A DNA stretch of 64,000 nt, from positions 3,906,001 to 3,970,000 of the forward strand of contig RQOL01000718.1 of the NCBI GenBank assembly GCA_013076295.1. Direction: 5' to 3'. The position numbers were made by a program, and so were the translations under genes. Source of the DNA: Sanderia malayensis. Taxonomy: Eukaryota; Cnidaria; Scyphozoa; Semaeostomeae; Pelagiidae. This document shows, piece after piece, positions 12,301-23,935 of this stretch. The notes beneath the pieces are model-generated. The model worked only from the letters and a program-made list of their open reading frames with translations, was not told where the DNA came from and ran no database searches. Numbering within the stretch: position 1 is the first letter of the stretch; every line of letters begins with the position of its first letter.

Positions 12301-15300
12301 GAAAACGATTATAAAAACAGACAACATTGCAACATGAACATTTCCAGTTGCAGCACAACAAAACTGGATCCATGATCAGTGTAATCAAGTTTATGAACAG
12401 GAAGTGACGTAAGATCATAGTTCAGTGGCCAGCTTCACAAACAAAGGGCATTGTTATGGACAGACCAATGACATCGCTGTAAATTACTGTGTATTATTCG
12501 CATTTGTTTGACAAACGAAACCAAACGGACATGTTCTTATTTATTGTTTGCAGGCCATGCGACAGGCAACACAGTGATAAATCTACCTCGTCCCTTTTAA
12601 AACAAGTTGGATTTGATTGCAGAACCGTGAATGAAACAAGGAGGTATTGGTAGTGGTTGGTGCATGTAATTGCTCAACTTAACCACATTGATAAATTAAG
12701 CAAGTGCATGCGTTGATGCCTCCTAATTTGACGATCATTCAGGTTGAATTCGATTGAAGAGTTAGAAGCATTAAATAGACAAAAAAGTGCCAGTCAAAAC
12801 TGGAACACTAGATGACATTCTAGTGTTCTTGTTATGGCTAATAATTTGCATGCAAGCCCAGCTATGCAATAATAACTTGCAGTAGCTCAAGTTATTCCCG
12901 TGGTATACAATACGACTACTGATTTCCAACAGGTGTATCAGGGCAAGTTACCCCCCCCAGTAGCATGACAATGTCCATGGATTATCACCGCGGAGTATAG
13001 AGAAAAACGGGGGTAACGACATCCGATATCTGTTAGCTAATAATATTACTGACCTTGACATATAGGACCTGTGAACTTCGGTGAACACAGGCAATTGAAT
13101 CCACCAACAATCTCAGTACAAAGTCCGCCGTTTAAGCACGGATGTGAGTGACAATAAACTTTGGCTGTGGGAAAAATTGAAACAGATGAATAATTGAAAC
13201 AGATGAATAATTGAAACTGTCAGGGCTCAGTGATAAATCTACAGTAAACACCTGCATATAGGAACAAATGGGTTATAAATTTTCCAGGCTGAAATTTCTG
13301 CTCAAAGCAATAGAAAGACAACGGGCTGTTGTATTTGAACAATTAAGCTGGATAAAAACTTCCAGGTTCCAATATGCAGGTTTTACTGTTTCAAGCGCAA
13401 ACATTTACAAGGTACCAAGTCGAGTCATTTCTCGTGACTCTATAACGTTTCGAGCTAGGCCTGTATCGTCATCGTAAATTTTCATATTTCTCTCCACAAT
13501 TTATATTATTACGAAATTTTAAGAATTGTTGGTCGTTGGATAGTTTCACAACAAACCAATAAGAGTCTTTATAGTCTTTCTTGAAACAAGCATATGAAGT
13601 GGAGCTTCTATCAGTGAGCCATTCCTTAAAACAGGCACGTCTCATCAAACGGGCCTTGCTTGCATCCAGAGAGTGTCGAGAGCAATGCAAATAACCTCCA
13701 TTTAGCAAACACCAGCACATAAAGGAGACTGATAACAACAACATACAAGCTTCGTTGGTGTTCGTTGGACAGAGGTTCCACTTTAGTTCACATAACATTT
13801 TGGTGCCAGATCGAATTTCAAGCAACAACGCTAACTAATTCTGCTAATTCTCTGATTCTGTGATTTAGTAAAGTCCGATCTGACTGGATTCCAAAAACGT
13901 TGAGGTTATTAGTAAAAAACACATTAAAATAGCAATTAGGAAAGGACTGGACAATAACTAAACATAAATATTAAATTAGAAAAAGTGTTGTATTATGTAT
14001 TAGCAAGAAAAACAGCAGTATTAATTGATTAGATATTAAAATACCTGCACAAGTTGGCCCAGAAAATTCGTCAAGGCAATTACATTTGAAAGAGTTATCA
14101 GTTTCAATGCAAGAACCACCATTTAGACATAAACTGGTACTGCATTTATTGGCTCGCGCTGTCAATAGAAAGATCAGTATTGGTCAAGTTAGCATATTAA
14201 AAAGAATTAACAATGTTAATGCACTCGCCCTCCTGAAGCGACTATAAGCATCGATAAGTACTACAAAGTGGTTCATTTCCAGTGTGCTATGTTTTGAACA
14301 GACGAGGTATGGGATATCAGAAATCCCAATCATTACATTGACCATTGATGTTTGAGTTTAAGATAGTTTAATGAATATTTCTCCGTTTAATACGGGTGTT
14401 TAAAAGGGATGGGCGCATAAAAGAGGGGCGTTTATTCGGAGGCTTACAGTAATATATAGTGTTACATACTCCCGCAATGTCGTCCTGAGAATCCCTCCAT
14501 GCAAGCACAGTTGTATGACGTGGCAGTGTTCGTGCAAGCTCCTCCGTTCAAACAGGGCGAGCTGTGACAATGATCGAGCTCTGGAGCAAAAAACAATAAT
14601 ATATGATCAGCAACTTGAATAATAATTGATATGAGAAATCAACATATCAGGGATTCTATACCTTAGCCTTCACGAACAATCAAGTAATTAGGACTAACAA
14701 CTCTATCCCAATGTTTTTATCAGGAGTTGAAGTGAAGAAGCCAGCTGGTGTGATAACGCCCCTAACGACCCTGAAGGTTTGACATCATATAAAAATGTCC
14801 TAAACTATAGACAAAATCCACCCAAAATTAACTAATAATGGGCACAATAGCGATACAATTGGATTTTTAGGCCCGAACATTCAAATGCTACCTAAGTCAA
14901 AAGGATGTTAAATACGATATACGCAGTATCGCTTATCAAAGACACTAGCACCGGCCCTAAGGATAGGCATACAACCATTACAGGCATACATACACCGACA
15001 TACACTGACATTAAGCATAGACGTCTATTTGGAGGCACGATTCGTGCATGGCTTAATTACAACAGTAGAATAAAACAACATACCCTCGCATCGCAATCCA
15101 CTTGCACCTTCAGTGCAAATGCATTCAAACTTTTCCTCCAGGTTTATGCATGTTCCCCCATTTCGACAGGGATTGTTGTTGCAGAAATCAACTCCTAAAC
15201 AACGAAGAAACCAACTGCTGAATTATACGAAATGAAATTACAAACCTGATAACATATTTTCATTAAATTATCAAATTCGATTTTTGAGGTTAAATGTTAA

Positions 15301-18300
15301 TGGCGCTTGTATGCATTAATATGTACCAATCTGCGGATTTACTGCGACCCTTGCTTATGAAATATTTGTGCTAGATGGTCGGGAATTGTCTCAAAGTGAC
15401 CACTTAAGTGAAAATACTTTAAAATTTGGTCAATGGATTGTTTTGAAACCATAAGCTATTGACCAGCGCTACCCAATTTCGGGGTTATTGTTTTTGTTTG
15501 TGTCACCTGCGACCCTAGACGCATATTAGTAAAAATAGACTGTTTTTGGGTGATATTTCTATAAATTTGCATATTTGATTTTTGAAGCTCGTGTCACCGG
15601 CTGATTATATTTCTTGGTACTTGGCATCTCCATAGCTCTGGCCCACTACCCCCTTTGCAACTAGGATTATTGCTCAATACAGTTGGATGACACGGTAATT
15701 GATATATGCTTTGGAAAGGTTTAAATGAACATGTTTAATTGGCAAATCGAGCAAAACTTGAAGGCAAAATAAAGATGAAAGACAAGATTGTTTACCTTCG
15801 CAATTCTTGCCCATGTAACCAGCAGGACATTCGCAACGATAATCATCATCTAGATCGTGGCATAAACCATTGCTCTTGCAAGGATTGGGATGGCATCGGT
15901 TTATAACTGAAACAAAATCGTACAAACATTTAATTAAATACAACATTTGGCTTTGTTGATGCCCTGCTTAGCAGCTGTAAGCCAATAAAACACGGTTCTT
16001 TCTTCAAACCTCGACAACTCTAACCTCTTTCCCTTGAAGAGATGTCGAGGTTAAACTGTTGACTAAAGGAGTACTCACTTTCACAGAAATCTCCCCTGTA
16101 GCCTCGAGTGCATGTGCATTGAAAACCATCCCCAGATTCGTAGCAATCGCCTCCATTCTTGCATGGATTCGGCTGACACTGGTTGATTTCTAGACAGAGA
16201 ATGGTTTCGTTAAACAACATTGATTCACATAATAGGAACAGAAGTAAATGGCATGAACAGGGGCGTTGATGAAGAGAGAAGTATCTCTCGAAACGTCAAA
16301 ATCATAAACACTGTTCATGACGTGACCAACATCTATTCTTATTAGGACCATCGATAAATATGTTCACAATTGTCAATTTTGAAGCCATTTGAAAAACTTG
16401 AGTCAAAATATTCAGCTAGGGCTAGGAGAGCGCGGGGAATATGAGAATGTAGGATTTCTCAGCATAAAGATGCAAGACACCTTCGCAATGCAGTCCCTTG
16501 AATCCAATTGAGCAGGTACACTGATACCCATGTTCCAACGCAGTGCATGTGCCAGCATTACGACATGGATTTGGGAAACATCTTGCTTTGACTACAAGAT
16601 AAAAATAGTTAATTAGCAATAGTTAAATAGTTAATTAGTTAATTTCAAATGTCAAAGACAACTAATCCTAATCAAGCCATCATGATGACAATCCAATAGC
16701 CCACGAAGCTTACAAAGAGGCTTCGTCCAATGCACCATCACTGAGTCTGCTAAAAAATTTTAAATATAGCTTAATACTGTGTATTGCTTCATGGAAAGCT
16801 CTATCTATATTTTTTGCCTTGATTTCCTGTCGTCACTCCTGCTACAGATCCCTTAATTGACAACAGGGACTCGAGATAGTAAGCCTGATATCAAAATAGA
16901 TGTTTAAGCAATTCTGCAAATTGAGACCAATCAGGAGAAAGACAACAACCAATTCATCTCGCCCACCTCCCCGAGGAAGCCATGCAGAGCCAAAACTAGA
17001 CTTCAAGCACTTCCACAGAAGTCCAACATTGTGTCTCTGCAATGCGGGCTTTCTTCCCCCAACCAGCATTGCATACAGCCTCGGTATCGTTTCTAACAGA
17101 ATGACAGGGTGCTAATAATTGTTTTCCTTCGTCTCACCTAAATGATGGTGGTGTTCAACTTGATGATGCTCATGCACGACATGTTCTGGTTCTCCTATGG
17201 CTACAGGTGAACCATGCTGATCGCCATCATCGGCAGCGACATCGCCTTCCACGTGTCCATCGTCATCATCGTCGTCGTCATCGTGATGATGGTGATGATG
17301 ATTATGATGATGGCGTTGGCCGTGTTGTATGATGTGAAGTTCGTTGTTCAAATCATATTCTTTACCATCTCCCACCGTGATTTCCTTTCCTGGTACATAT
17401 AAATGCTTTGGCATATGGTGGGTGATTTGGGGTACGGGCATTTTCACAAAATTCCCCATCTCCTGTCCGCTGAGATCGACACGTGGTGGCTGCTCCCCAC
17501 TCTCGTATGGTCGATCAATGGAAGGAAGGTGCGGGTTAGAAGCACCATCTGGTCCATAATCGTGGTAATCGTGATAATCGTGATGCCCAAATGGCTCTCC
17601 GTGGAAACCCTCGTGATTCATTCCAGGGTTATCGAATCCATTGCTGTTCAAATCGCCATGAAATCCACCGGACGGATGGCGAAAATCGCCTTCGCCGAAC
17701 GGTTCATGCGAATCGCCGTGGAATCCGCCATTGAATCCGTCATGTGGTCCAAATCCGTGTGATCCTTCATTAAATCCGTCATGGAACCCACCGTGGAATC
17801 CGTCATGAAATCCATCATGAAATCCGCCACGAAATCCGTCAACTCCATGGAATCCGCCATTCAGCCTGTTGAATCCATCGTGCATTCCGCCGCCAAAATG
17901 CCGCGGATGCGTGCCGAAATTCCTGGGAAACGGCAGAAACAAATGCCTTGGTGTTCCGCCGGTAATCTCAGGCGGGCGGACATTTGAGAAAAAGTGAAGC
18001 GGAACTTTCTCCGAGTCGAAATGCGGCGGAACGACTTCAAACCGGCTGTGAAATGCGTGGTTTTTCAATGCATTTGGCAGTTCTAACACATGCAACGGAC
18101 CTCGATGACCTTGATCCGATAAACCAGACTTAGGAGGCGGACCAAAGACATTAACAAGTCCAGGCAGATTAATAATCTTAGCTGCATCGGAATCTTCGCT
18201 ACTTCGTTGCTGCCCTTGCTCGGTATAGTCCCGGGCTGGCTCGCTTACCTCCATCGGCCTTTGCAAGCTTTGCTCGCCAAACTTTGCAAACTTCTCTGCA

Positions 18301-18653
18301 CCTTGCTCACCTTGCAGTCTTTGATCTCCCTGTAGACTTTGTTCATTCATCAAGCCCTGACCACTCGGTAAGTCCGACTGGCCTAGTTGGCTCATAACGC
18401 TCTCCAATATATCGTTCTTCTTTGCATGCCCATCAACTGTTGATTTCAATGACGTCACTGTTTTATTACTCGATCGTTTGGCTCCATCGGCGGCAATTTC
18501 ATCCGGAGCTAACTCGTTCAACACGCTTTTCAGTTTGTATTTCGAAGGCTTTGACTTCTTTACAGCATCACCGGTACAAATACACTGCTGTACACACAAA
18601 TAACAATACAAGAACGCAAATCCGCACAGTACTAACGACTTTTCTATCCGCAT
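5519..18653 (-). CDS. Gene A: secreted His-rich, 17-EGF protein with polyproline and minicollagen-type Cys domains
   Basis: Nineteen coding exons on the minus strand give an open frame of 1445 codons including the stop. Exon 1 (17138-18653) has the signal peptide and His/Gly-rich region. Exons 2-18 each hold one EGF module, all flanked by phase-1 introns. Exon 19 (5519-6300) has four minicollagen-type cysteine domains and polyproline. Every junction has AG acceptors and GT donors and the frame stays open throughout. Minicollagen cysteine domains and polyproline are known from cnidarian nematocyst wall proteins, where they form a disulfide-linked network. I infer an extracellular structural protein, possibly of the stinging capsule or its surroundings. 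The EGF part is not found in classical minicollagens, and no collagen Gly-X-Y block is present. Head-to-head with gene C, its 17-EGF paralogue. Confidence 0.85.
6575..16591 (-). CDS. Gene A exons 2-18: 17 EGF-like modules
   Basis: Exons in transcript order: 16481-16591, 16079-16189, 15796-15906, 15084-15194, 14470-14580, 14045-14158, 13054-13164, 11995-12099, 11350-11460, 10938-11051, 10340-10450, 9718-9834, 9025-9201, 8449-8568, 7760-7966, 7232-7330, 6575-6670. Most are 111 bases and follow CxPNPCxNGGxC...CxCxxGYxGxxCEG. Modules 8, 12, 16 and 17 are a shorter type (CxxCDxHAxC...CxCxxGYxGDGxxC). Modules 13 and 15 begin with Pro-rich linkers. Some modules, for example 3 ([12 protein letters not shown]), fit the Asp/Asn hydroxylation consensus. 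All introns are phase 1, so modules can be gained or lost without breaking the frame. Confidence 0.9.
7345..7402. repeat. 20-bp tandem repeat
   Basis: Three copies of AATACAATTAATACAAATAA in the intron between EGF 15 and 16 of gene A. Confidence 0.8.
10544..10716. mobile_element. pogo-like MITE in an intron of gene A
   Basis: Inverted ends CAGTAAAATCC and GGATTTTACTG with internal AACTCGAA and TTCGAGTT blocks. A TA precedes the left end only, so the target duplication is not clear. Confidence 0.55.
11514..11850. repeat. Three tandem copies of a 112-113-bp unit
   Basis: The unit begins GTGAGTATACATAATCCAAG at 11514, 11626 and 11739 with modest divergence. It lies in the intron between EGF exons 8 and 9 of gene A. 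Confidence 0.8.
17138..18653 (-). CDS. Gene A exon 1: signal peptide, Gly-Phe-His repeats, His/Asp tract
   Basis: The ATG at 18651-18653 opens a signal peptide ([20 protein letters not shown]...). An early KR site (DGAKR) could be a propeptide cleavage point. Residues of roughly 255-350 form imperfect repeats of the type [11 protein letters not shown], encoded by about 12-base units near 17690-17880. Near the end come about seven consecutive His, then eight consecutive Asp, then further His clusters. The donor TTAG/GTGAGA at 17138/17137 is a good consensus and leaves phase 1. The composition (Gly, His, aromatic, acidic) is that of sclerotised or metal-linked structural proteins; this is inference from composition only. 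Confidence 0.85.
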
Positions 18654-19124
18654 ATCTGCAAAATTTGACGTCCTCTATTCTATGTCATCTGCAAACTGTC
18701 CATACCAATGGAACTAACTCGATTTTCTCTTATTCAAAAACCAATTCGTCAATTTTTAAAAAATGAAAGTTCCAGTAGTTTTTTAAAAGCGTAAAGCGCA
18801 ACCCCATATCAGTTTATTATTGAGAAGTTTTGTTGAATTTCGCAGGGTTCATGCATGATTGCTTGCTTGCTGAAAATACACAAACGCACCAGTGCACGGG
18901 TCAGGTGATTTGACTGCGGACGTCCATTTTACTTATTCTCTGTTTTTACCTAATCACTGAATCTCACACGTAAACAATGAATGTTTAGACAAAGTACCCT
19001 TCGTTATTCAATTCAACTACTTTCTTCAGCGTCGCTATTGAATTGAATGGATCTCTGCAGCGTCAAGCAATTCAATTCAATAAATTTAAAAGGTCTCGTG
19101 TTTATCTAACAAGCGACTGATAGG

Positions 19125-20832
19125 GTTGGCAAAAGATACTAGTGGTCAAAAGGACCTTACCGAGAATTGCATAAAACGACGAATTACGAGTAACGATAAT
19201 TGAGAAACGATCAAACCGACAGGTTTCGTGAAAAGAAAACCTGCTGAAGCCAGATTTTTTAAGTGCTGAAAAATGGCACAAAGGCCTGAATTATACTGAA
19301 CTGTTTTTCGCTATTTATTTCTAAAATAGCCCCAGCTGTAATAAGTAACAGAATATTAAAATATGAATAATACTAAGTGCTTTCTATTATCAATACTACA
19401 TTCTGCTTTTTGTATTCAATATGTTCATTTATTTGAGCACTTTTTTGTCAAAACATGGGAATATGAGTAATCGGAGGTGTTCAAATGCCGCAAAATCGTG
19501 GACTTTGCCATTTCAACTGCGACAGCCGTGATGTCACAACCATGACTGACAAATTGCAAGTGTTTGCATCGAAGGCTATCGTAATTTTTTACCGTAATTT
19601 CCCAAGAAATAAAAATGAAAATGTTTTCACAAATTTTAGAATGTTTTTAGTAATTTTAGAATACGGTTGGGAAGAGTAGGTGAGGTCTGACATCACACTG
19701 TGAACAGAGCTTCGCAATCCATGATTTTTGACAAACTTACTCTGTGAATAGGGTTGCCACAATCATTGACAGAAGGTCCTGAGAAAGTGAAAAACTTGCA
19801 TTGCTTTTCAATGAGAAACACAATTTCCTTGGAAAATATAAAGCCACCTCCCCCCAAATCAATGTTGCTATTTTTGATGTACAGGTTTATCGGGGAGTGC
19901 TAAAAACACTACCCTGGGTTCCAGAGCCTCTATAAATAAAAAATGGAAAAGAGAGGGATTCGACCCTCTTATTTCCGTCTTCCTTTCCCTTTCCTTCATT
20001 AAGGCTCTGGAACCCAGGGTATAAAAACACTTTCCAAACATCTTCAACATTTAATAGGGGGAGGGGGGTCGAATTTTTTCGGGACATATGAGAAAATACG
20101 CGGCGTTCTTTTACTGTCTCACACCTTATGGCGAGGATTGCGGATGAAAATGTTGGTCCGACCCAAGGTTAGCAAAAAATTATCCCAAATTAATCCCACG
20201 CAATCGTGCACAATTTTCTCCACAGAGGCCCCCCAAACTTGCCACTGTTTTTTGCTCTTCAGCAAAACAGACAAGGCTCACCGCACACAAAAATATGAAA
20301 CAATGTTAACATACTGATTTTCCCGCCTTTTTATCTTTAACAACTCGTGACTGGGTTGCGGCTGTACACACGAAAATCGGCAATCATGTTTTTTAATTTG
20401 AAACATTATTCAATTTCTTCAATTTGCTTTTCATTTTGAATCGTTTGCGAATAATCCTAAATTAAGATGAGGGGTTAAAGTTGTTGGATGGCTAGGCCAT
20501 CACTTCAGGACAAACTGTTTGGATTTGGAATCATCTACATCTACATCTATCATTGTGCATTTATGTTTTATGCATTTAACAGATAACTGAAATGTTTAAT
20601 CATCTCATGTTTTGCTTTGCTTCATTTCAAACTTGTTGTTATTTCTTCCCCTCTCCAACATTTGTCCATTGGTTTTAGTCCGCCATTACAAAATATGCGA
20701 GGCGAGAGTACAATACAATAATATACCGAGTATTGAGTACGCCATCTTCTGATTTCCGATAATTGGCTGTCGTGAGATCCGAATAATTCGTTTTCGGAAA
20801 GGTCCTTTTGACCACTAGTATCTTTTGCCAAC
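19125..20832. mobile_element. Mutator-like non-autonomous element
   Basis: Terminal inverted repeats begin GTTGGCAAAAGATACTAGTG at 19125 and end with the complement at 20832; similarity extends about 45 bases. The exact 11-base duplication CGACTGATAGG flanks it (19114-19124 and 20833-20843). Duplications of 8-11 bases are typical of Mutator-like elements. The 1.7 kb interior has no transposase frame. Confidence 0.75.
19910..20021. mobile_element. 112-bp MITE nested in the Mutator-like element
   Basis: Inverted ends TACCCTGGGTTCCAGAGCC (19910) and complement (to 20021) are flanked by the exact 9-base duplication TAAAAACAC (19901-19909 and 20022-20030). Much of the interior can also fold back. 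Confidence 0.8.
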
Positions 20833-22764
20833 CGACTGATAGGCCCATAGACAATTATTTTACCCGCCCGACGACTTGCACACAACAAGGCGCATAACAT
20901 TTACACAGACACTAGGAAGCTGAAAAATAGGCCTATTATTTCATACAGCACCCACAGAATCTAAATAAGTTACAATTTCTATTCAATCTAGAACGGTGCA
21001 ACATTATATCATCAATCTAAAGTACACAATGAAGCAGTTAAAACTTAGACCAGCTAGTTGATGTGTTGTACATACAGGGAGGTGTGTCGTGTCGTTGTAC
21101 AGTAAAACTTGAATGTTTATCTGGTCGTTGCAGAAAGTGTCCGCCGTATGCAGGTCAGAAAACTTCCCTTATGCAATAAAATTTGATACAATGTTATTTC
21201 AGTTTTGATCATGTAACTTAAAACTAAACAATCGCTGTCTGCTATGAAGAGGTTTTTCTTCATGAAAATGTCTTGTCTCTGCAGAAAATGTTGGTTGTCC
21301 GTTATGGAGAGAAAATGTGGTCTGTTGGATAAGGGTGATCTATTGCAATGAAATGACCACGTGAAAGTTTGAGATGAAAATATTTGTCAGCTGTCTGAAA
21401 GTAAACGTAAATGAAGGCCTCACTATAAATGTCAAAGTATCCGCTGGTGGCCTATAACTCATAATATGTAAGGCATGGAAATGCACGATGACTCTGTGTA
21501 AAGTTTTTGTTTTTGTTCTAGGCCAACCAGTTAAAACTCTGAGCTCGTTATAATAAGACCCTCTCTCTAACAAACTACCCCCAACGTTGAAGCCATCAAG
21601 TGATGTGATACGCAAGAACATTTGCCTATGGCCTCGAAATGAAATCTCTCTCAAGTGTGTTTGTGGCGGGAAAACTTCAGTGACAAGCACGTGAGCAGAT
21701 AAGGTTACACATCAAGCAAATACAGCCACGCCACTCTGCACGAACGAAAAATATTATTTATCAAAGACCATCACCATTTTGAACAAAATAACGCCAATTA
21801 TCCAACGACTTATCAGATTGGAATATTAGAATGATATCGAGAAGTTTTTCACCTTGAATACATTCCAGCGGGTGATAAATAGTAAATTCAACGGCTGGTG
21901 TGTAGAATGATATACCGGTTAATGATAAATTAACCGGTGAAAGTAAAAAATCCGACCTGTTTTAGCAAACCATCATCAACTATCAACAAAGATATCCTAT
22001 TATGGCCCCCGGCGCTTAAAAGGCAAGGAGCTCAGTCAAAGGGGAGCTTAATCGATGCATTGCAAGGCACTGCATGTTCGGCATTTGTAATAAATTCCAG
22101 GACTAGGGTAATCAATAAAGAGTGGACCAAGCGGTTGTAAATATATTGTACGAGAGATAGCACACAATTTGTTGGAGAAATATTCAATATACAGGTTGAA
22201 TCACGACATAACAAACTCCCATCCTGGTAACGAGGCTGCACAGGTCATAAAAACATCACAACTGGTATTAATTTAGCCTCGGTTTAAATAACCTCGATAC
22301 AGCGTAGACGCAACTTTATCAAGTGATGTTTTTTATCGATATCGCTATATAGCACAGCAAGAGCCTTGGCCAGAACCTGTCTGTTGTCAATTACAAGTCC
22401 ATGCCATGTTTTAGGGATGTGCATTGGATAAATAAATATTGAGTAGGGATCTAATTGAGCATAGCAGAAGTGTATGGACCAGACCAGCAAAGATCATGAC
22501 CTGTGCATGACAGAGAATTCATTGCCTGCGGGTTGCCGGTTTATTTTTGTTCACAATCGCGTGCAGAGACTTTTTGAATCGACGAATGCCCATGGCCCGT
22601 TTCTTTTGACGGCTTTTTCATCTGCAAACCATGGACCGTGTTGGGATTTATGATTTTCTTTCCAGACATATACAAGTTATCACCAAAATGTTATGAGCTG
22701 GTGCAACAAATAACAACAACAACAAAATAATAGCAACATATAAGACGATAAACAGGATACAAAG

Positions 22765-23935
22765 ATGCGAAACATAAGTACGACGATACGACTTGTTACG
22801 ATTCTCGTAGTAATTACGATTTGTTTGTCGGCAAAGCGAAATCCTTCCAAGCTATTACGGCGACAAGAAATTGACAGTGGTAATAATGCGGCTCAAGGGA
22901 ATCCACCGCAGAGGGAAGAGGATAGAGACGAGGGGAATCGAAACGTAACGAAACTTTACGACGCCGTGCACAAGTATGAAGGAAAAGCAAGAAAACTCAG
23001 GTCAGGCGCAAGGCGACACTACCTCGGTGAATTCAACACACTGCAGGGCATCTTGAGTAATACAAGGAATCGTAACGGGTTGAATGGTTTGTCGACAGGG
23101 GAAATCGGAGCCGAAGCTGATGACCCTAATGCGTCATATCTAGATGCCACACACGGCGTAACAGCATCATTGCATGCGCAGAAACTGCAAGTAGGCACGC
23201 AACCGGACGCAGCGCATCCACCATCCGAGGACGGGCTCAGTCCGCTGCCTTATTATAACAGACGTAAGAAGCAACACATATTAGCTGACCATTCAGTACC
23301 GTCGCCAATTAAGGTTGGACACCACTTTGACGCAGCAGTTGAGCACGTAGCAGTCGACCACTCCGTAGCAGCACCACCAACCAGTATGGTGGGCAACGGA
23401 GGAGCATTAGGCCATCACGGGGATTTAGATCACTTCACAACTAATGTTGGTAGTGATGCAGCAAATCAACATGTAGTATTAGATCAACATCAGCATGGAA
23501 TCTTAGATCAACATCAGCATGGAATCTTAGATCAACATCAGCATGGAATCTTAGATCAACATCAGCATGGAATCTTAGATCAACATCAACCAGCAGTCCT
23601 AAATCAACTGCAACATCTAGAAAGCACAAATCTAGCCAACCACGTTCACGCCGCTGACATGTCATTGTTTGCCAACCACATTCCCGACCAATCACATGGG
23701 GTTCAAGATATAGCAGGTGTGCAGGCCGCTGAGGGGTCTCATATCGATACTAGCCTGTTAGGAGGAGCAGATATTGGGCATGCCACTGCGGGACATCATT
23801 TAGATGCAGACTATACGGGAGGGGCGGAGGTCCAGCATGCCTTGGCGGACCAGACGCCGTATGAGATAACCAAACCTCCTATTCACGTTGGCAAAATTCA
23901 CCATCATACATCATATGAAGAAGTACAAGATGAGG
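22765..23935 (+). CDS. Gene C exon 1: signal peptide and DQHQHGIL repeats
   Basis: The ATG at 22765 gives a short hydrophobic leader ending near CLSAKR. The region 23479-23574 consists of four identical 24-base units encoding LDQHQHGI, followed by a diverged partial copy, a sign of recent slippage or unequal exchange. Other parts are rich in His, Ala, Gly and Asp. The tail [13 protein letters not shown] resembles the His cluster that precedes the first EGF in A and D. The frame read past the donor continues 27 codons to a stop at 24021, but splicing at 23935 joins phase 1 to the next EGF exon. Confidence 0.83.

Larger units (their letters stand above)
18654..22764. other. Shared upstream region of divergent genes A and C
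   Basis: This 4.1 kb holds the promoters of both 17-EGF genes. A Mutator-like element occupies 19125-20832. The remaining 18654-19113 and 20844-22764 contain no recognised exon. A shared control region is possible but no specific site is identified. Confidence 0.6.
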
